This document shows, one piece after another, positions 38,632 through 50,095 of a DNA stretch of 64,000 bases. The stretch is from Alnus glutinosa (Eukaryota; Streptophyta; Magnoliopsida; Fagales; Betulaceae): assembly GCF_958979055.1 (NCBI RefSeq), contig NC_084889.1, positions 11,533,261 through 11,597,260 of the forward strand, in the 5' to 3' direction. The notes under the pieces are model-generated. The model made no database searches, was not told where the DNA came from, and worked only from the letters and a program-made list of their open reading frames with translations. A program made the position numbers and the translations under genes. The first letter of the stretch is position 1, and each line of letters begins with the position of its first letter.

Positions 38632-39318
38632 ATGCTCCATTTGTTTCGGCGTAAAATGATTTCGGCATTTTACAGTATTTGGTAGGGGCGAAAATAATGG
38701 TCAACGAAAATCATTTTCGGTTTAACCGTAAAAGCTTCTTTAATTTTTGGAAAACGATTTACGTTTTTAAAAATCGTAAATCGTTTTCCGAAATTAAACT
38801 CTTTGTCCTTGCACGCACGTTTGATATCCGATTGCCGGAATCCAGCAATAGTCGGTCGTCAAAATCCAGGTGGCACCAGGATCCGGCAACATCCAGCCAC
38901 CTTCACCAGATGCCGGCGGACCAGATTCCGGACGAATCTAGCCGGAATCCGGCCATGGTCAGAAGTCGGCCAGATCTAGCCAAAATGGCCGGGATCCGGT
39001 CACTAATCCGGCCGGATCTGACCAGATCCTGCCATTGATCCGGTCGGATCTGGCCAGGATCCGGGCACTGATCCGGCCGGATTTGGCCAAAATGGCCGGG
39101 GTCCGGCCAGATCTGACCGATCCGGAGGAGTCCGGCCGGAATCCGGCCATTTTAGCCAAATTTGGCCAAACATGCTCCCCGAAATCCGGCAACGGCGACC
39201 GGACGTTGCCAGATTCCGACGACAGTTGCATTTTCATCTTTCGTAATTTTTTCATACAAACAAAACTTCGAAAATATTTTACGACAGAAACCATTTTACA
39301 TCGAAACAAACGGAGCAT
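38632..39318. mobile_element. MITE-like element with GC-rich core (copy 1)
   Basis: The left end ATGCTCCATTTGTTTCGG and the reverse-complemented right end ATGCTCCGTTTGTTTCG form terminal inverted repeats, and both continue into GTAAAATG-like sequence. The core (38820-39200) is an irregular array of CCGGCCGGAT-type motifs, strikingly GC-rich for this window. A related copy lies at 59651-60524. No transposase. The target duplication could not be fixed. Confidence 0.75.
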
Positions 39319-39582
39319 AAACTACCAAAAATTGTTAATGTCTCTTTAAGAACAAAAATACCCTTAATAAAACAATTTTAATAATAATAATAATAAAAGA
39401 TGTTGGAACAGCCGAACAGGGGGTAGTCGAGCCACCTCTTGGCCAAATGGGAATGGTTCGATCACCCCCTGCCGACATGGGGTGAATGGCGGTTTGATTC
39501 TTTTGATGCGAATGCTAAGAAAGAATTGAAAGAGCAAAAGGAAGCCATAGGTCAAAAAGCAAACTTAAAGATGTAAATGAAA
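39319..39582. other. Short spacer with dispersed repeat
   Basis: An (AAT)n tract near 39378-39397, then sequence related to the 28.1-kb stretch (ttggccaaatgggaatggtt). No gene. The original left terminus of the large MULE may have been lost here. Confidence 0.4.
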
Positions 39583-40399
39583 ATGTGGAATCTGACATGG
39601 CGTTTTCTCAATTAAAAAACTTAGAGAGGCGTAGACTGACGTGATATCTCTTTACTGTTCACATCAATGTACAATTTTTTTTTTTAAAAAAAAAAAAAAG
39701 AGAAGAAGAAGAAGACTGATTGTTCATCTTCCTGAATCTTCCTACTTCTTCCTAGACGGCCTCTCTCTTAAATCGTGCGGTCTCTCTCCAAGTTTTTCAT
39801 AGAAGAGAAAAACAAGACTGATTTCATCGTGTAGTCTTCATTTTCTGTGGGTCTCTCTCTCCAAGTTTTTCATTCTCTCTCCAAGCCCCTCTCTCTCCAA
39901 ACTCTTCATTTTCTAAGAAAAACCAACAGCAATTTTGGTTTTTCTTCCTGTTTCTCTCTATCTCTCTCTCAGAAATTTGTTCACTCCCAAAACTACCCAC
40001 ACACAGGGCTCTAAGGATATTATCTGCTCCGACCGTTCTACAGCAAGAGAGAGAGATGATCAAGCTGAGAGCAAGAGAGAGTTTGTGTTTGACGGTTGAA
40101 GGCCGTGGCACCACCTCGTTGGTACGCCAGCCACCGTGCGGTTAAGGAGAGAGAGATGCTTAGTGGTTGAGGCAGAAAGCTTAAAATCGTTTTTGGTAGG
40201 TAATTTTTGATGATTTCATTAGGTTGTGTTTAAATTTTTTATTTTCTATAGTTTTGAGTTTTGATTGATTTGGTGTTTTTGACTTTCAATTGGTGGTTGA
40301 TTTTCTGTAGGTGTCGATGGTGGTTGATGGCCGATTGAGGTTGGGGTGGCCAATTGTTCTTGATAGTGGTTTTCTATAGTAACTTGAAGCATATCTACA
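39583..40399 (+). repeat. Left terminal inverted repeat of the large MULE
   Basis: About 817 bp with CT/GA-rich tracts. It ends where a hAT-type element has inserted (duplication from 40400). Its similarity to the right TIR ends in gaagcatatctaca. Confidence 0.8.
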
Positions 40400-40670
40400 A
40401 TTGAGACTAGGGGTGTACAACCAATTGCGGTAGCGGTTATTTGCTCATAACTGCTACCATAACCGGGGTCTCCGATTATTCATATTTTAACAACAGCAAC
40501 CGCAACCGATAAGTCGGTTGCAGTTTTTACCAACCGCCAGTTATCCGGTTATTTTAAATCAGTTATTAAGCGGATAACCGGTTTTCTTTTAATGTTGCAA
40601 TTTTTATTTTTATTTTTATTTTTATTAAAAAAAAAAAAAAAAAAACCAATATTTGGCTGGGTAAGATGGG

Positions 40671-41765
40671 GATGGCTTCCATCCACTTAATATGGGAAAT
40701 CTCGCCATGAGAGGACGGGAGCCTTTATTCATTCCCTGCACTCCAAAGGGTTGCATTGAGTTATTGATTAGGTCTGGTTTGGAAATCATAGGGAAGAAAG
40801 CTGTGGTGATTGGAAGAAGTAATATAGTTGGATTTAGAGGTGGGCACGGGTCGAATCGGGGCACCTTTTTGCCCTTTTTGGACTCACCTCGCACCCCTAC
40901 GGGTTGTGTAAATTGGACCCGTGACCCTCATTTTATACGTGATACCCGTGCGGCGCGGGTATCAATGGGGCGGGGGGGGGGGGGGGGGAGCGGGTTTGAG
41001 AGGCAGGGCGGGTTCGCCATTAGCAACGAAAACCAAAAATGAGATTGAATATCTTTGAATCTGAGAGCAACGAGAAAAAAGCAAAGATTGACGGGAACTG
41101 AAATGGAGTAGATTTGAGGGAGTGAGAGTAATATAAGCAACCGTTTTCAAGCGAAATGCAGTAGATCTGAGGGAAGCAAGAGACGATTTGACTCAAACCT
41201 TGACCACCTCGCGAACTTGTGGACCTCCAGCAACCTTGACCACCCTACAACGTTCGCAATGCTCGCCATGGACTTGGAGATCTTGAGAGGTTTGTGAAGA
41301 CTCAGAGGAAGGAGTACTACCGGAAGAAAAAATGAAAAATGAAGAGAAGAGGAGGAGTGCGGTGCTAGAAGAAAAGAAAGGAAAAAATGAAGATGGGTTT
41401 AGGAAACGCTAGGGTTAAGTGGTTAGCTGGTTATGGGTATTTTTATTCTTTTATTTTCTTTTCATGCAGTGCGGGGCAGGTCGGCTCGAGTCCCCGATTT
41501 TTTTTAACATCCCAACCCACAAACCGCACCGCACTGCACTGTTTGCGGGATTTAGGAACGAAAACCGGTTATAAGGTGCGAGTTAAGCGTTTTTGCGGGG
41601 CGTGCGGGTTCTGCACACCCCTAGTTGGATTGCCTACATCCTTGCTATTGCAGGTGATACCCACCCTTTCTAAATTTACTGCATACAATGCCTCTCTTTC
41701 TAGATTAAGTAGGCATTGGTGTTCAATTTGTTTCGCAGAGGCACCATGCGACTGTCAGCATCAAA
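40671..41765 (+). pseudogene. FOLD (methylene-THF dehydrogenase/cyclohydrolase) fragment with intron
   Basis: Exon part 40671-40834 reads [20 protein letters not shown], then [30 protein letters not shown]; after the inserted hAT-type element it continues PTSLLLQ to 41653. A GT-AG intron spans 41654-41738, and the next exon reads RHHATVSI. This is the substrate and NADP-binding part of the bifunctional folate enzyme, closest in wording to the mitochondrial FOLD1 type. Upstream and downstream coding parts are missing, so it is not functional. The retained intron shows capture from genomic DNA, not from mRNA. Confidence 0.85.
40835..41623. mobile_element. hAT-type element nested in the FOLD fragment
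   Basis: Termini TAGAGGTGGGCACGGGTC and, reverse-complemented, TAGGGGTGTGCAGAACCC; perfect 8-bp duplication GTTGGATT (40827-40834 and 41624-41631). Removing it with one duplication copy restores the FOLD wording IVGLPTSLLLQ. GC-rich for the region, with a G17 run at 40972-40988. A 161-codon frame from 41387 that runs into the TA repeat is chance. Confidence 0.88.
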
Positions 41766-41788
41766 CAAGCATTTACGTGGTTATTAAC

Positions 41789-41872
<84 letters not shown>

Positions 41873-44800
41873 CATTATAATTATATATAATAATAAAAAC
41901 CGGTTGCGGTTATTTTCCGTTACCGGTTATTTTCGGTTAATAACCGGACCGCTTGTACACCCTTAATTGAGACTAAAGTACTCTCTGTCTTTGTTATTAA
42001 CAACTTACAAGATACTTAACATTGAAAATAATTGTTCATCTTTCTAATTTCCAATATCTTTCTAAGCTCTCACGTCCATCAGAACAAATTTGAGAATCAG
42101 TAGAAATTCCTTTAAGTTTAACATTTGCAGACGAGGGAAATAATGAATGTATATAATGATGAAGCTCTTGACCCTCCTCTTGGCCCTCCAATTGGTTAGT
42201 AAAAAAAATTGCTTGTATTGTATGATTTGTTCAACTATGTTAATTGTTTCCTTTTAATTTATTTTTTTTAAAAAAAAAAAATTATAGATGGGAAGCAAAT
42301 TGAATGTGAGTTAGATATGGATGATAATGAGAACAATGATGGACCAGAGGAAATTATTCTTGGAAATCAAATGGTTGAAGAAACGAAGATTGCTATGATG
42401 TTCGATTCTGAAAAAGAGGTTTTATCATATTATAAGCAGTATGCCAAGCAAGTAGGTTTTGGTGTGACAAAAAGAAGCTCTGCAACTGGAGATAATGGGA
42501 AGTTAAGATACTTCACCATTGCATGTGTTCGTCAAGGCACGTTAAAAAACAAATTATCTAATATTGTTATGCCAAAACCAATGGAGAGAATGGGGTGAAA
42601 GGCGAAGATCAATGCAAAATTAACAAATGATGGAAGGTTTACATTGTCTACTATCAAGCTTGAACACACTCATATTGTAAGCACAAGCAAAGCAAGATAT
42701 TTTACATGCCATAAAAAACTAGATGCTCATGTGAAAAAAAATAAAAAAAAATAAAAAAAATATAGTAAATGGATAAAGCTGGAGTCCGTCCGAGTAAGAA
42801 CTACAAAGCTCTTGTTGTTGAAGTGGGTGGACATGTGAATCTTTCATTTGGAGAGAAAGATTGTCAAAATTACATTAACAAAGTAAGGAATGAATTGCTT
42901 GGAGAAGGAGATGCTGAATCATTGCGTAACAATTTAATGAGAATGCAAGAAAAAAATGACCGCTTCTTCTATGTCATGGACCTAGATGAAGAAAGTTGTT
43001 TGAGACATGTATTCTGGGCAGATGCACGAAGTCGGGAAACGTATAAATCTTTTGGAGATGTCATTACATTTGACACAACATACTTGACTAATAAATACAA
43101 AATGTCATTTGCACATTTTGTTGGAGTGAATCACCATGGCCAGTTCATTCTTTTTGGGTGTGGATCACTATCAAATGACACTGATAGTTTTGTGTGATTG
43201 TTCGAAGTATGGTTGAAATGCATGTCAGGTCGAGCTCTTAATGCAATTATAACTAATCAAGATAGAGCTATGTAAGCTGCAATTGCGAGAGTGTTTCCAA
43301 GAGCCAAACATAGATTTTGTTTATGGCATATCATGAGGAAACTTCCACACAAGCTTGGATCACACTCTGAATATGAAAAATTTAAGGGCACTCTATTAAA
43401 TTATGTATATGACTCTTTGACTTGTGTTGAATTTGAAATCAAATGGCAACAAGTAGTTGAGAGTAATAATCTTCAGGAGAATGCATGGTTGTGTTAGTTA
43501 TATGGTGAGTGGCATCAACAGGTACTGGCATATGTGAAAGATACATTTTGGGCCAGAATGTCTACTACACAACGAAGCAAGAGCATGAACGCCTTTTTTG
43601 ATGATTATGTGGGGCCAAGTACCCCGTTGAAGAAATTTTTTAGGGATTATGATAATGCTTTGATGAGAATGGTTGAGAATGGGCGTCTAACTGATTTTGG
43701 TTCGTTTAATAAAATGTTTACACTCATAATTTTGCATTCTATTGAAAATCAACTACAAGGTATTTACACTAATGAAAAGTTCAAATAAGTTCAAGAGGAG
43801 TTTGATGGATTTATGATGTATTTTGCATCACTAGCGAAATGAGAAAGTACAATTTCTACGTATGAAACTGATGATTGTGTAAGAGTTAATGATAACTTCA
43901 CAAAAAAGTAAAGTATTGTGTTTATTTTAATAATAATGAATGTGAGGTGAAATGCACTTGTAGATTGTTTGAATTTAAAGGAATCTTGTGCAAGCATGCA
44001 CTTATTGTTCTCACATTGATAAAAACTGTGAAAGAGTTGCCATCTAAATATATTCTTGACCAATAGAGGAAGGACTTGAAAAGAAAATTTACCCTCGTTA
44101 AGAGTAGTTATGATGATTTGAGTAACAACCCTTGAAAATAAATTTAGACTCCTAAATAACCTCAACCAAACAATTAACCAAATATATAAAGCAGTACAAA
44201 GAATGAACACAGATATTTGGTTACGAAGAGAAAACTCTTTGCACTAAAGAGAAAAATCACTTCGGGACAGCCAAACCTAGGAAATCAATTATCAGAAGAA
44301 ATAACTAATTACAAGAAGTTCATACTCACAACCTTTTACAGTAGTCACTCTCTTGAATTCTAATAAGCGCCTACTTGTCTGCCTCTCTCCTAGACCCTTC
44401 TGGAGAGTTATTTTATTGATCCCTTAACTAGAGCTTCTTTCTAGTTAGACTTCAACGGTTGAACAGTTACAACAATAACAAACAAAAACTCTAAGAGAGA
44501 TACATATAAACGTTTATGCCAAATAAACATTCTCTTAGCACAATGGAATTCTCTACTAGAATTCTTAAAGAAACACTGCCTAGAAGCCCCTTTAAATAGG
44601 CTCTGAAAACCCTAAAACAAGACAGGAACGGATTTGTAGGCGGTGGTGTTCGGACATGTCATTGCATGTCCAGACATGTATCAGTAAGTGAATATTTTGT
44701 TGAAGCGTGTCCGAACATGTTGCCCTAGTGTCCGCACATGCGCATGGCAAATCCTCTATGTCCACAGTCTTCACTTCTGTGTCCGAACATCTTGGAGACA

Positions 44801-44969
44801 AGGACTTTCTGGAACTTGCGTCCGCTGGGCTGTCCGGACATGTAGGGTACACAGACTTTTTGTAACTTGTGTTCGAACATTGCTGAAGGCTGTCCGAACA
44901 TGCGGCAGAGAAATCCAAATTTTTGGAACAAAAAGATGTTCAGAATATTTTCCAAATCAATGCACCTTC

Positions 44970-45544
44970 TGATGTAGGACAATCCCAGGAGGCGCCTCGG
45001 AACATCGATGGTATTATCTCGGACAATATCCAAGACGGAGATTCTGGATCGGCACATAGCCAAGATGTGTTGGGAGCTGTCTCGGTGAAGAGTCGATATC
45101 CAATCTCGGCAAATAACCGAGACCCATCTCAGTCCCATTCGGCAAATAACCGAGACCCAACTCATTGAATAGGAGCAGAAGACTTCTGCGGAAGGATCAG
45201 CCAAGCGGATTTCCGGGAGGATTTTGTGCTGATTTCGTGGAGATTTTGTTGACCTTCTATATTTTCTTTTTGTTAATTACCATAACATGTATTTCCTTAA
45301 ATAAAGGGATTTCCTTGTCAATCAAATCTCCCTTGATTAAGGAAGATTTGCTGACACCTTTATTATTGTTTATTTCTTTTACAAGCCTTTAGGGCTTCAC
45401 TATAAATAGGGAAACAATGTAAGAAAGGGATGATTATTGATTATCATTGAATTGAAGTTTGTTTTTTCCCTTTAACTTGTGAGTTGAATGTTTGTGCTTA
45501 AAAACACAGATTTCCAATCACGTCTATTCGCTTGCGCTACATCA
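44970..45544 (+). repeat. 5' LTR of the inverted-LTR Gypsy
   Basis: 575 bp, TG to CA. It contains repeated ctcggcaaataaccgagaccc segments near 45105-45165. A TATA-like actataaataggg lies at about 45400. Confidence 0.8.
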
Positions 45545-48163
45545 ATTGGTATCAAAGCCTTGACTATCCTGGTCTGATTGCGAATGACGGAAACAACGGC
45601 AATCGCTCCGACGGCAAAGAACATGGAGTGCAGGCCCTTTGGGCAGCCATAGATGCCAGAGATCAGCAATTTCTTCGCATGGAACGCACACTTGAAGCGT
45701 TACAGCAAGTAGTTGTCGGATTCGAAGTTGACAGCAACAGGAACCATGAACACCTCCAAAATCGCGTCCACGAAGAGGCTCGTGGCCATCTTGGAGGAGA
45801 ACGTGGCCCTGGACCTCAACGAAGGCATCAAACCTTCGAAGAGTCATCAAGTGAGGAAGCGACCACTTCCGGAAGGAAGTTGGCGGTAGAAGAAGACCGG
45901 AAAACTCCCATAATTTTTGGGTAAAAATTGACCGGCCTTGTTTTAATGGTCATCTCCACGTCGAGAACTTCCTTGATTGGATTCTCAAACTAGAGAATTT
46001 CTTTGATTACATGCAGACACCGAAGGCATAGTAGGTGAAGTTGGTGGTGTACAAGTTGCGTGGAGGTGCACTTGCCTGCTAGGAACAAGGCAAGCAACCG
46101 ATTCGAAAGTGGTTGAAGATGAAGAAGTTAATGAAGGTTCGATTCTTGCCCCCAGATTACGAGCAGATGTTGTATTAGCAATATTATAATTGCCGACAAA
46201 GATCACGGTCGGTTACGGATTATACTGAGGATTTCTATCGCTTGGACTCTTGGAATAACCTATCGGAGACGGAGGGACAGCAAGTAGCTCGGTATATCGA
46301 TGGGTTGTGCTTGGCTATTCAAGACCAAGTCTCTTTACATACGGTGTGGAATTTATCCGAGGCAATAAAACTGGCCATGAAGATTGAGATGCAAATGGTG
46401 TGTCAACTATGTCGATCACAAGCTTTTAAGCAGACCGAGAAGAAAGTTCACTTGGAGGTTGTACCGAACCAGCAACAAAGTTCACAGCCCTGAAGGTTCC
46501 AAGGTGAGAGTAGTAACACCCAAGCGGCTAAAGGAGTGTCCTTTCCACATCGGGAAAAGGCTATCGACGGAAACAGTAGCAATCCATATGCCAGACCCAT
46601 TCTCGGAAAGTGTTTCAGATGTGGTCAACCGGATCACCAATCTAACGAGTGCCCGAACCGATGCCCAGTGAATAAGGTGGACTTGGTAGGAGAGGATGGA
46701 TGTCAACAAGAGGAGGTGGGAGATGCCGACGAAGATGATCTCGGTGAATATGTTGGGGGAGAATTTGCCGAAGGTGACGATGGAGAGTTTGTCAACTGCA
46801 TGGTCCAGAGAGTGTTGTTAGCTCCGAAGCTTGAAGAACCAACGCAATGGCACAACATTTTCAAGACCTGTTGTACTATCAATCATATGGTGTGCAATCT
46901 GATCGTTGATAGTGGGAGCTGCGAGAATATTGTCTCTCGGGGATTAGTTGTCGCGTTGCAGCTAAAAATCGAGAAGCATCCGAGCCCCTACAAGATCAAT
47001 TGGATCAAGAAGGGAGTCGAGACGAAAGTCACGGACACTTGTCGAGTACCTTTTTCAATCGGGCAGTCCTACCGAGAGGAGGTTACATGCGATGTGGTAG
47101 AGATGGATGCCTGTCATGTGTTGTTTGGACGATCGTGACAGTACGTTGTAGATGCCACATATAAGGGTCGGGACAATGTCTACCTCTTTTGGTGGCACGG
47201 GAAGAAGATCATACAAGTACCTATCGGGACTAATAACGAACTTCAAAAGAGTACCACGACGGTCAGACAGTCTTTCCTTACCCTCGAAGAAGCGTAGTTT
47301 ATGGAGGAAGTGAAAACTGCCGAGACGATGTTAACCCTGGTAGTTAAAGGTGTCAAGTCGGATTCAAAGGCAAAAATTCCGAGATTGATACGACAGATGA
47401 TGGAGGAGTTTGAAGATCTCGCGCCAGCTGAGTTGCCTCCCATGAGGGACATTCAGCACCAAATTGACTTGGTGCCGGGAGCAAGTCTTTTTAACCTACC
47501 CCACTATCGGATGAGTCCTGAGGAGCATAAGACTCTTCAAGATCAAGTGGAAGACCTGATCTGAAAAGGTTTGATCAAGGAGAGCCTAAGTCATTGTGCC
47601 GTACTGGCCCTGCTTATACCGAAAAAGGATGAGAGTTGGAGGATGTGTGTTGATAGTTGAGTCATCAACGAAATCACTGTGAAGTATCGGTTCCCCAAAC
47701 CTATGCTAAATGATATGCTAGATATGCTGACCGGGGCCAAGGTATTCTCTAAACTTGACCTGCGCAGCGGCTATCACCAGATTCGGATCCGACCGAAGGA
47801 AGAATGGAATACAGCCCTCAAGACGAATGAGGGTTTCTATGAATGGTTGCTGATGCCATTTGGGCTTTCAAACGCACTAAGCACGTTCATGCGAGTAATG
47901 AATCAAGTGCGGAAGCCTTTCATCGGTAAATTCGTTGTAGTTTATTTCGATGATATCCTGATTTATAGCCAAAATATCAAGGAGCATCTGGAGCAGGTAC
48001 GAGAATTTTTGAGTGTGTTGAGGGCCAACAAACTATACCTCAATCTAAAGAAATGCACTTTCCTCATGGAACAGTTGTTCTTCCTCGGATTTATTGTAGG
48101 TGTCGAGGGCATACAAGTAGATGAGGAGAAGGTCCGAGCCATTTGAGAGTGGCCAACCCCTAT

Positions 48164-50095
48164 TGATAAGCGTCGAATGTTGCGCATTCAAGCCCATTAA
48201 CTTATATATATTAATTCCTTAGCATTGTTATTTGTTTGATTTTGTGTTGTTTTAATGTTTTCAGGTTTTAAATAAAGGGGATAATTACACTTAACCCCCC
48301 TGATTTATCCACGATGTGGCGATTTACCCCCCAATGTACCTAAATTGGTACATGACCCCCCCGAACTTGCCAACGTGTGGCAAAATCAACCTTCCGTCCA
48401 ATCGACCGTTCGTTTGGACGGAAAGTCGGTCACGTGCAAGTCACGTGACTTGGGGAGGGTCTCTGTCTTAAACGGTCACGTGACTTGCACGTGACCGATT
48501 TTCCGTCCAAACGAACGGTTGATTGGACGGAATGTTGATTTTGCCACACGTTGGCAAGTTCGGGGGGGTCATGTACCAATTTTGGTACATTGGGGGGTAA
48601 ATCGCCACACCGTGGATAAATCAGGGGGGTTAAGTGTAATTATCCCTAAATAAAGATACAATTAATTTCATTAATTTTGGGTTTAAAGCACACTTTGAGA
48701 AGACCTAGAAGATATGTTTAAGTTTAACCAATCATAATAGAAGACCTATATGATGTGGTTAAGTTTAATCAAATCAAGTGAAGGATTAAATTGGAATTTC
48801 TCCAATAAGAGTCAAAATTGGATTGGATTCAAATTTTGATTCTGCACATATCTCAGTGTTTTGATTATAACTTTTGGTTCAAATATTGGATTTCAATGAA
48901 ATTGGTGTCGTTAGAAAGCTTATAAAAAATGAAACAAATATGTCAGAAATAGATTTTCCCTAATTCGGAATATTACTATGCCTAAATTTCCCCGCAATAA
49001 AATACCACAATTTTGGACGAATTTGGAATCATTTTCCTACTACTTGGACAAGAAGACTCAAGAGATGATTTTTCTGGAATTCCAAGAGCTTCTAGGCCTC
49101 TCCTAGTCTCTATAAATAGACATTTAAGCTTCAAGAGAATGTGTTTGTGCTTGTGCTTGAGCTTAATTTTAGATAGAAAATTCTTATTGGATGCCTGGCA
49201 AGTTGAAGAGGAGATTACCATGGCAGGAAGCCATCCCAGCACCACGATGAGCGGCTGAATTCGTACTAGAGTGTTGATGTAGCTCTTTTCAAGTAACGAT
49301 GGTTTAATTGTATTTTAATTTGAGATTTTCTATATGCATGATGGTTGTATAACTGTGAGAATTGATCTTAATATTTATTATATTCAATCATTATGAATTT
49401 CTCATTTTGTCTTAGAAAGTTTTTTTATATTGATTGAACTCAATCCTTCATATTTTCTGTAATTATGTGAATGATTGTTATACAACGGTTTTAATTGATA
49501 TATGATCAAGAGGATTAGATAGACTATACCTAGGAAAGACGAATTGTACTACACCCTAGTTTAGTGTAATTTAGGTAGACAGTTCATACCAACTGAAGAT
49601 GGGTTATACTATTCCATTGATTGTGTATATCCTATTAAAGACGTAGCTAATCCATACCTAGGAAAGACAGGTTGTACCACATCTTAGTGGTTAGGTAGAC
49701 AGTCCGTGCTAACCAAAGATGGATTATACTTATTCTTTAGAGGTAATTTCTTAACTACTCGAGTGAGACGAGCCTTATATCATGCATAGTATGAATTTCC
49801 CTTGTTAATTTATGATTGACTATTGTTATGCGGTGAGTGGTGAAATCAATCTTCTATTCTTTATCTCATCACTCTTCTCTTTACATTTATGTCTTTTTAC
49901 TTTTATATTTATTTTTAGAAAAATCAAATCAAACATCTTTTAATTAAATTATATTTAATCTTGAAAAGCTTGATAACATTCATACACAGTCCTTGAGGTT
50001 CGACACCCTCAATATAGTCCTATCCTATAAGGATTCGTACTATTGCGAGTGGTAATTTTATTATTGATATTTTTGTACACAAAACGACCACATCA
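48164..50095 (+). mobile_element. Solo LTR (Tat-like) nested in the Gypsy pol
   Basis: Starts TGATAAGCG, ends CCACATCA, with flanks CCTAT (48159-48163) and CCTAC (50096-50100), a 5-bp duplication with one change. Removing it rejoins the pol wording [15 protein letters not shown]. The end ggattcgtactattgcgagt resembles the LTR end at about 16370. No internal region is present, so it arose by LTR-LTR recombination. It contains a foldback element. Confidence 0.8.
48278..48646. mobile_element. Foldback MITE (Mutator-type, 9-bp TSD)
   Basis: Arms 48278-48449 and 48474-48646 are nearly perfect reverse complements around a 24-bp loop. Ends are GGGATAATTACACTTAA. A perfect 9-bp duplication TAAATAAAG lies at 48269-48277 and 48647-48655. 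The whole 369 bp could fold into one long hairpin. No coding capacity. Confidence 0.93.

Larger units (their letters stand above)
40408..41965. mobile_element. hAT-type element carrying a FOLD gene fragment
   Basis: Termini TAGGGGTGTACAACC and, reverse-complemented, TAAGGGTGTACAAGC, flanked by a perfect 8-bp duplication ATTGAGAC (40400-40407 and 41966-41973). Subterminal DNA is rich in ataaccggtt-type motifs. No transposase. The interior holds a methylene-THF dehydrogenase fragment, a second hAT-type element and a TA microsatellite at about 41794-41871. Inserted at the inner edge of the MULE's left TIR. Confidence 0.88.

Noticed and set aside
41387..41872. 161-codon frame ending in alternating Tyr-Ile
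   Set aside because: It crosses the end of a hAT-type element, a pseudo-exon and its intron, then a TA microsatellite.
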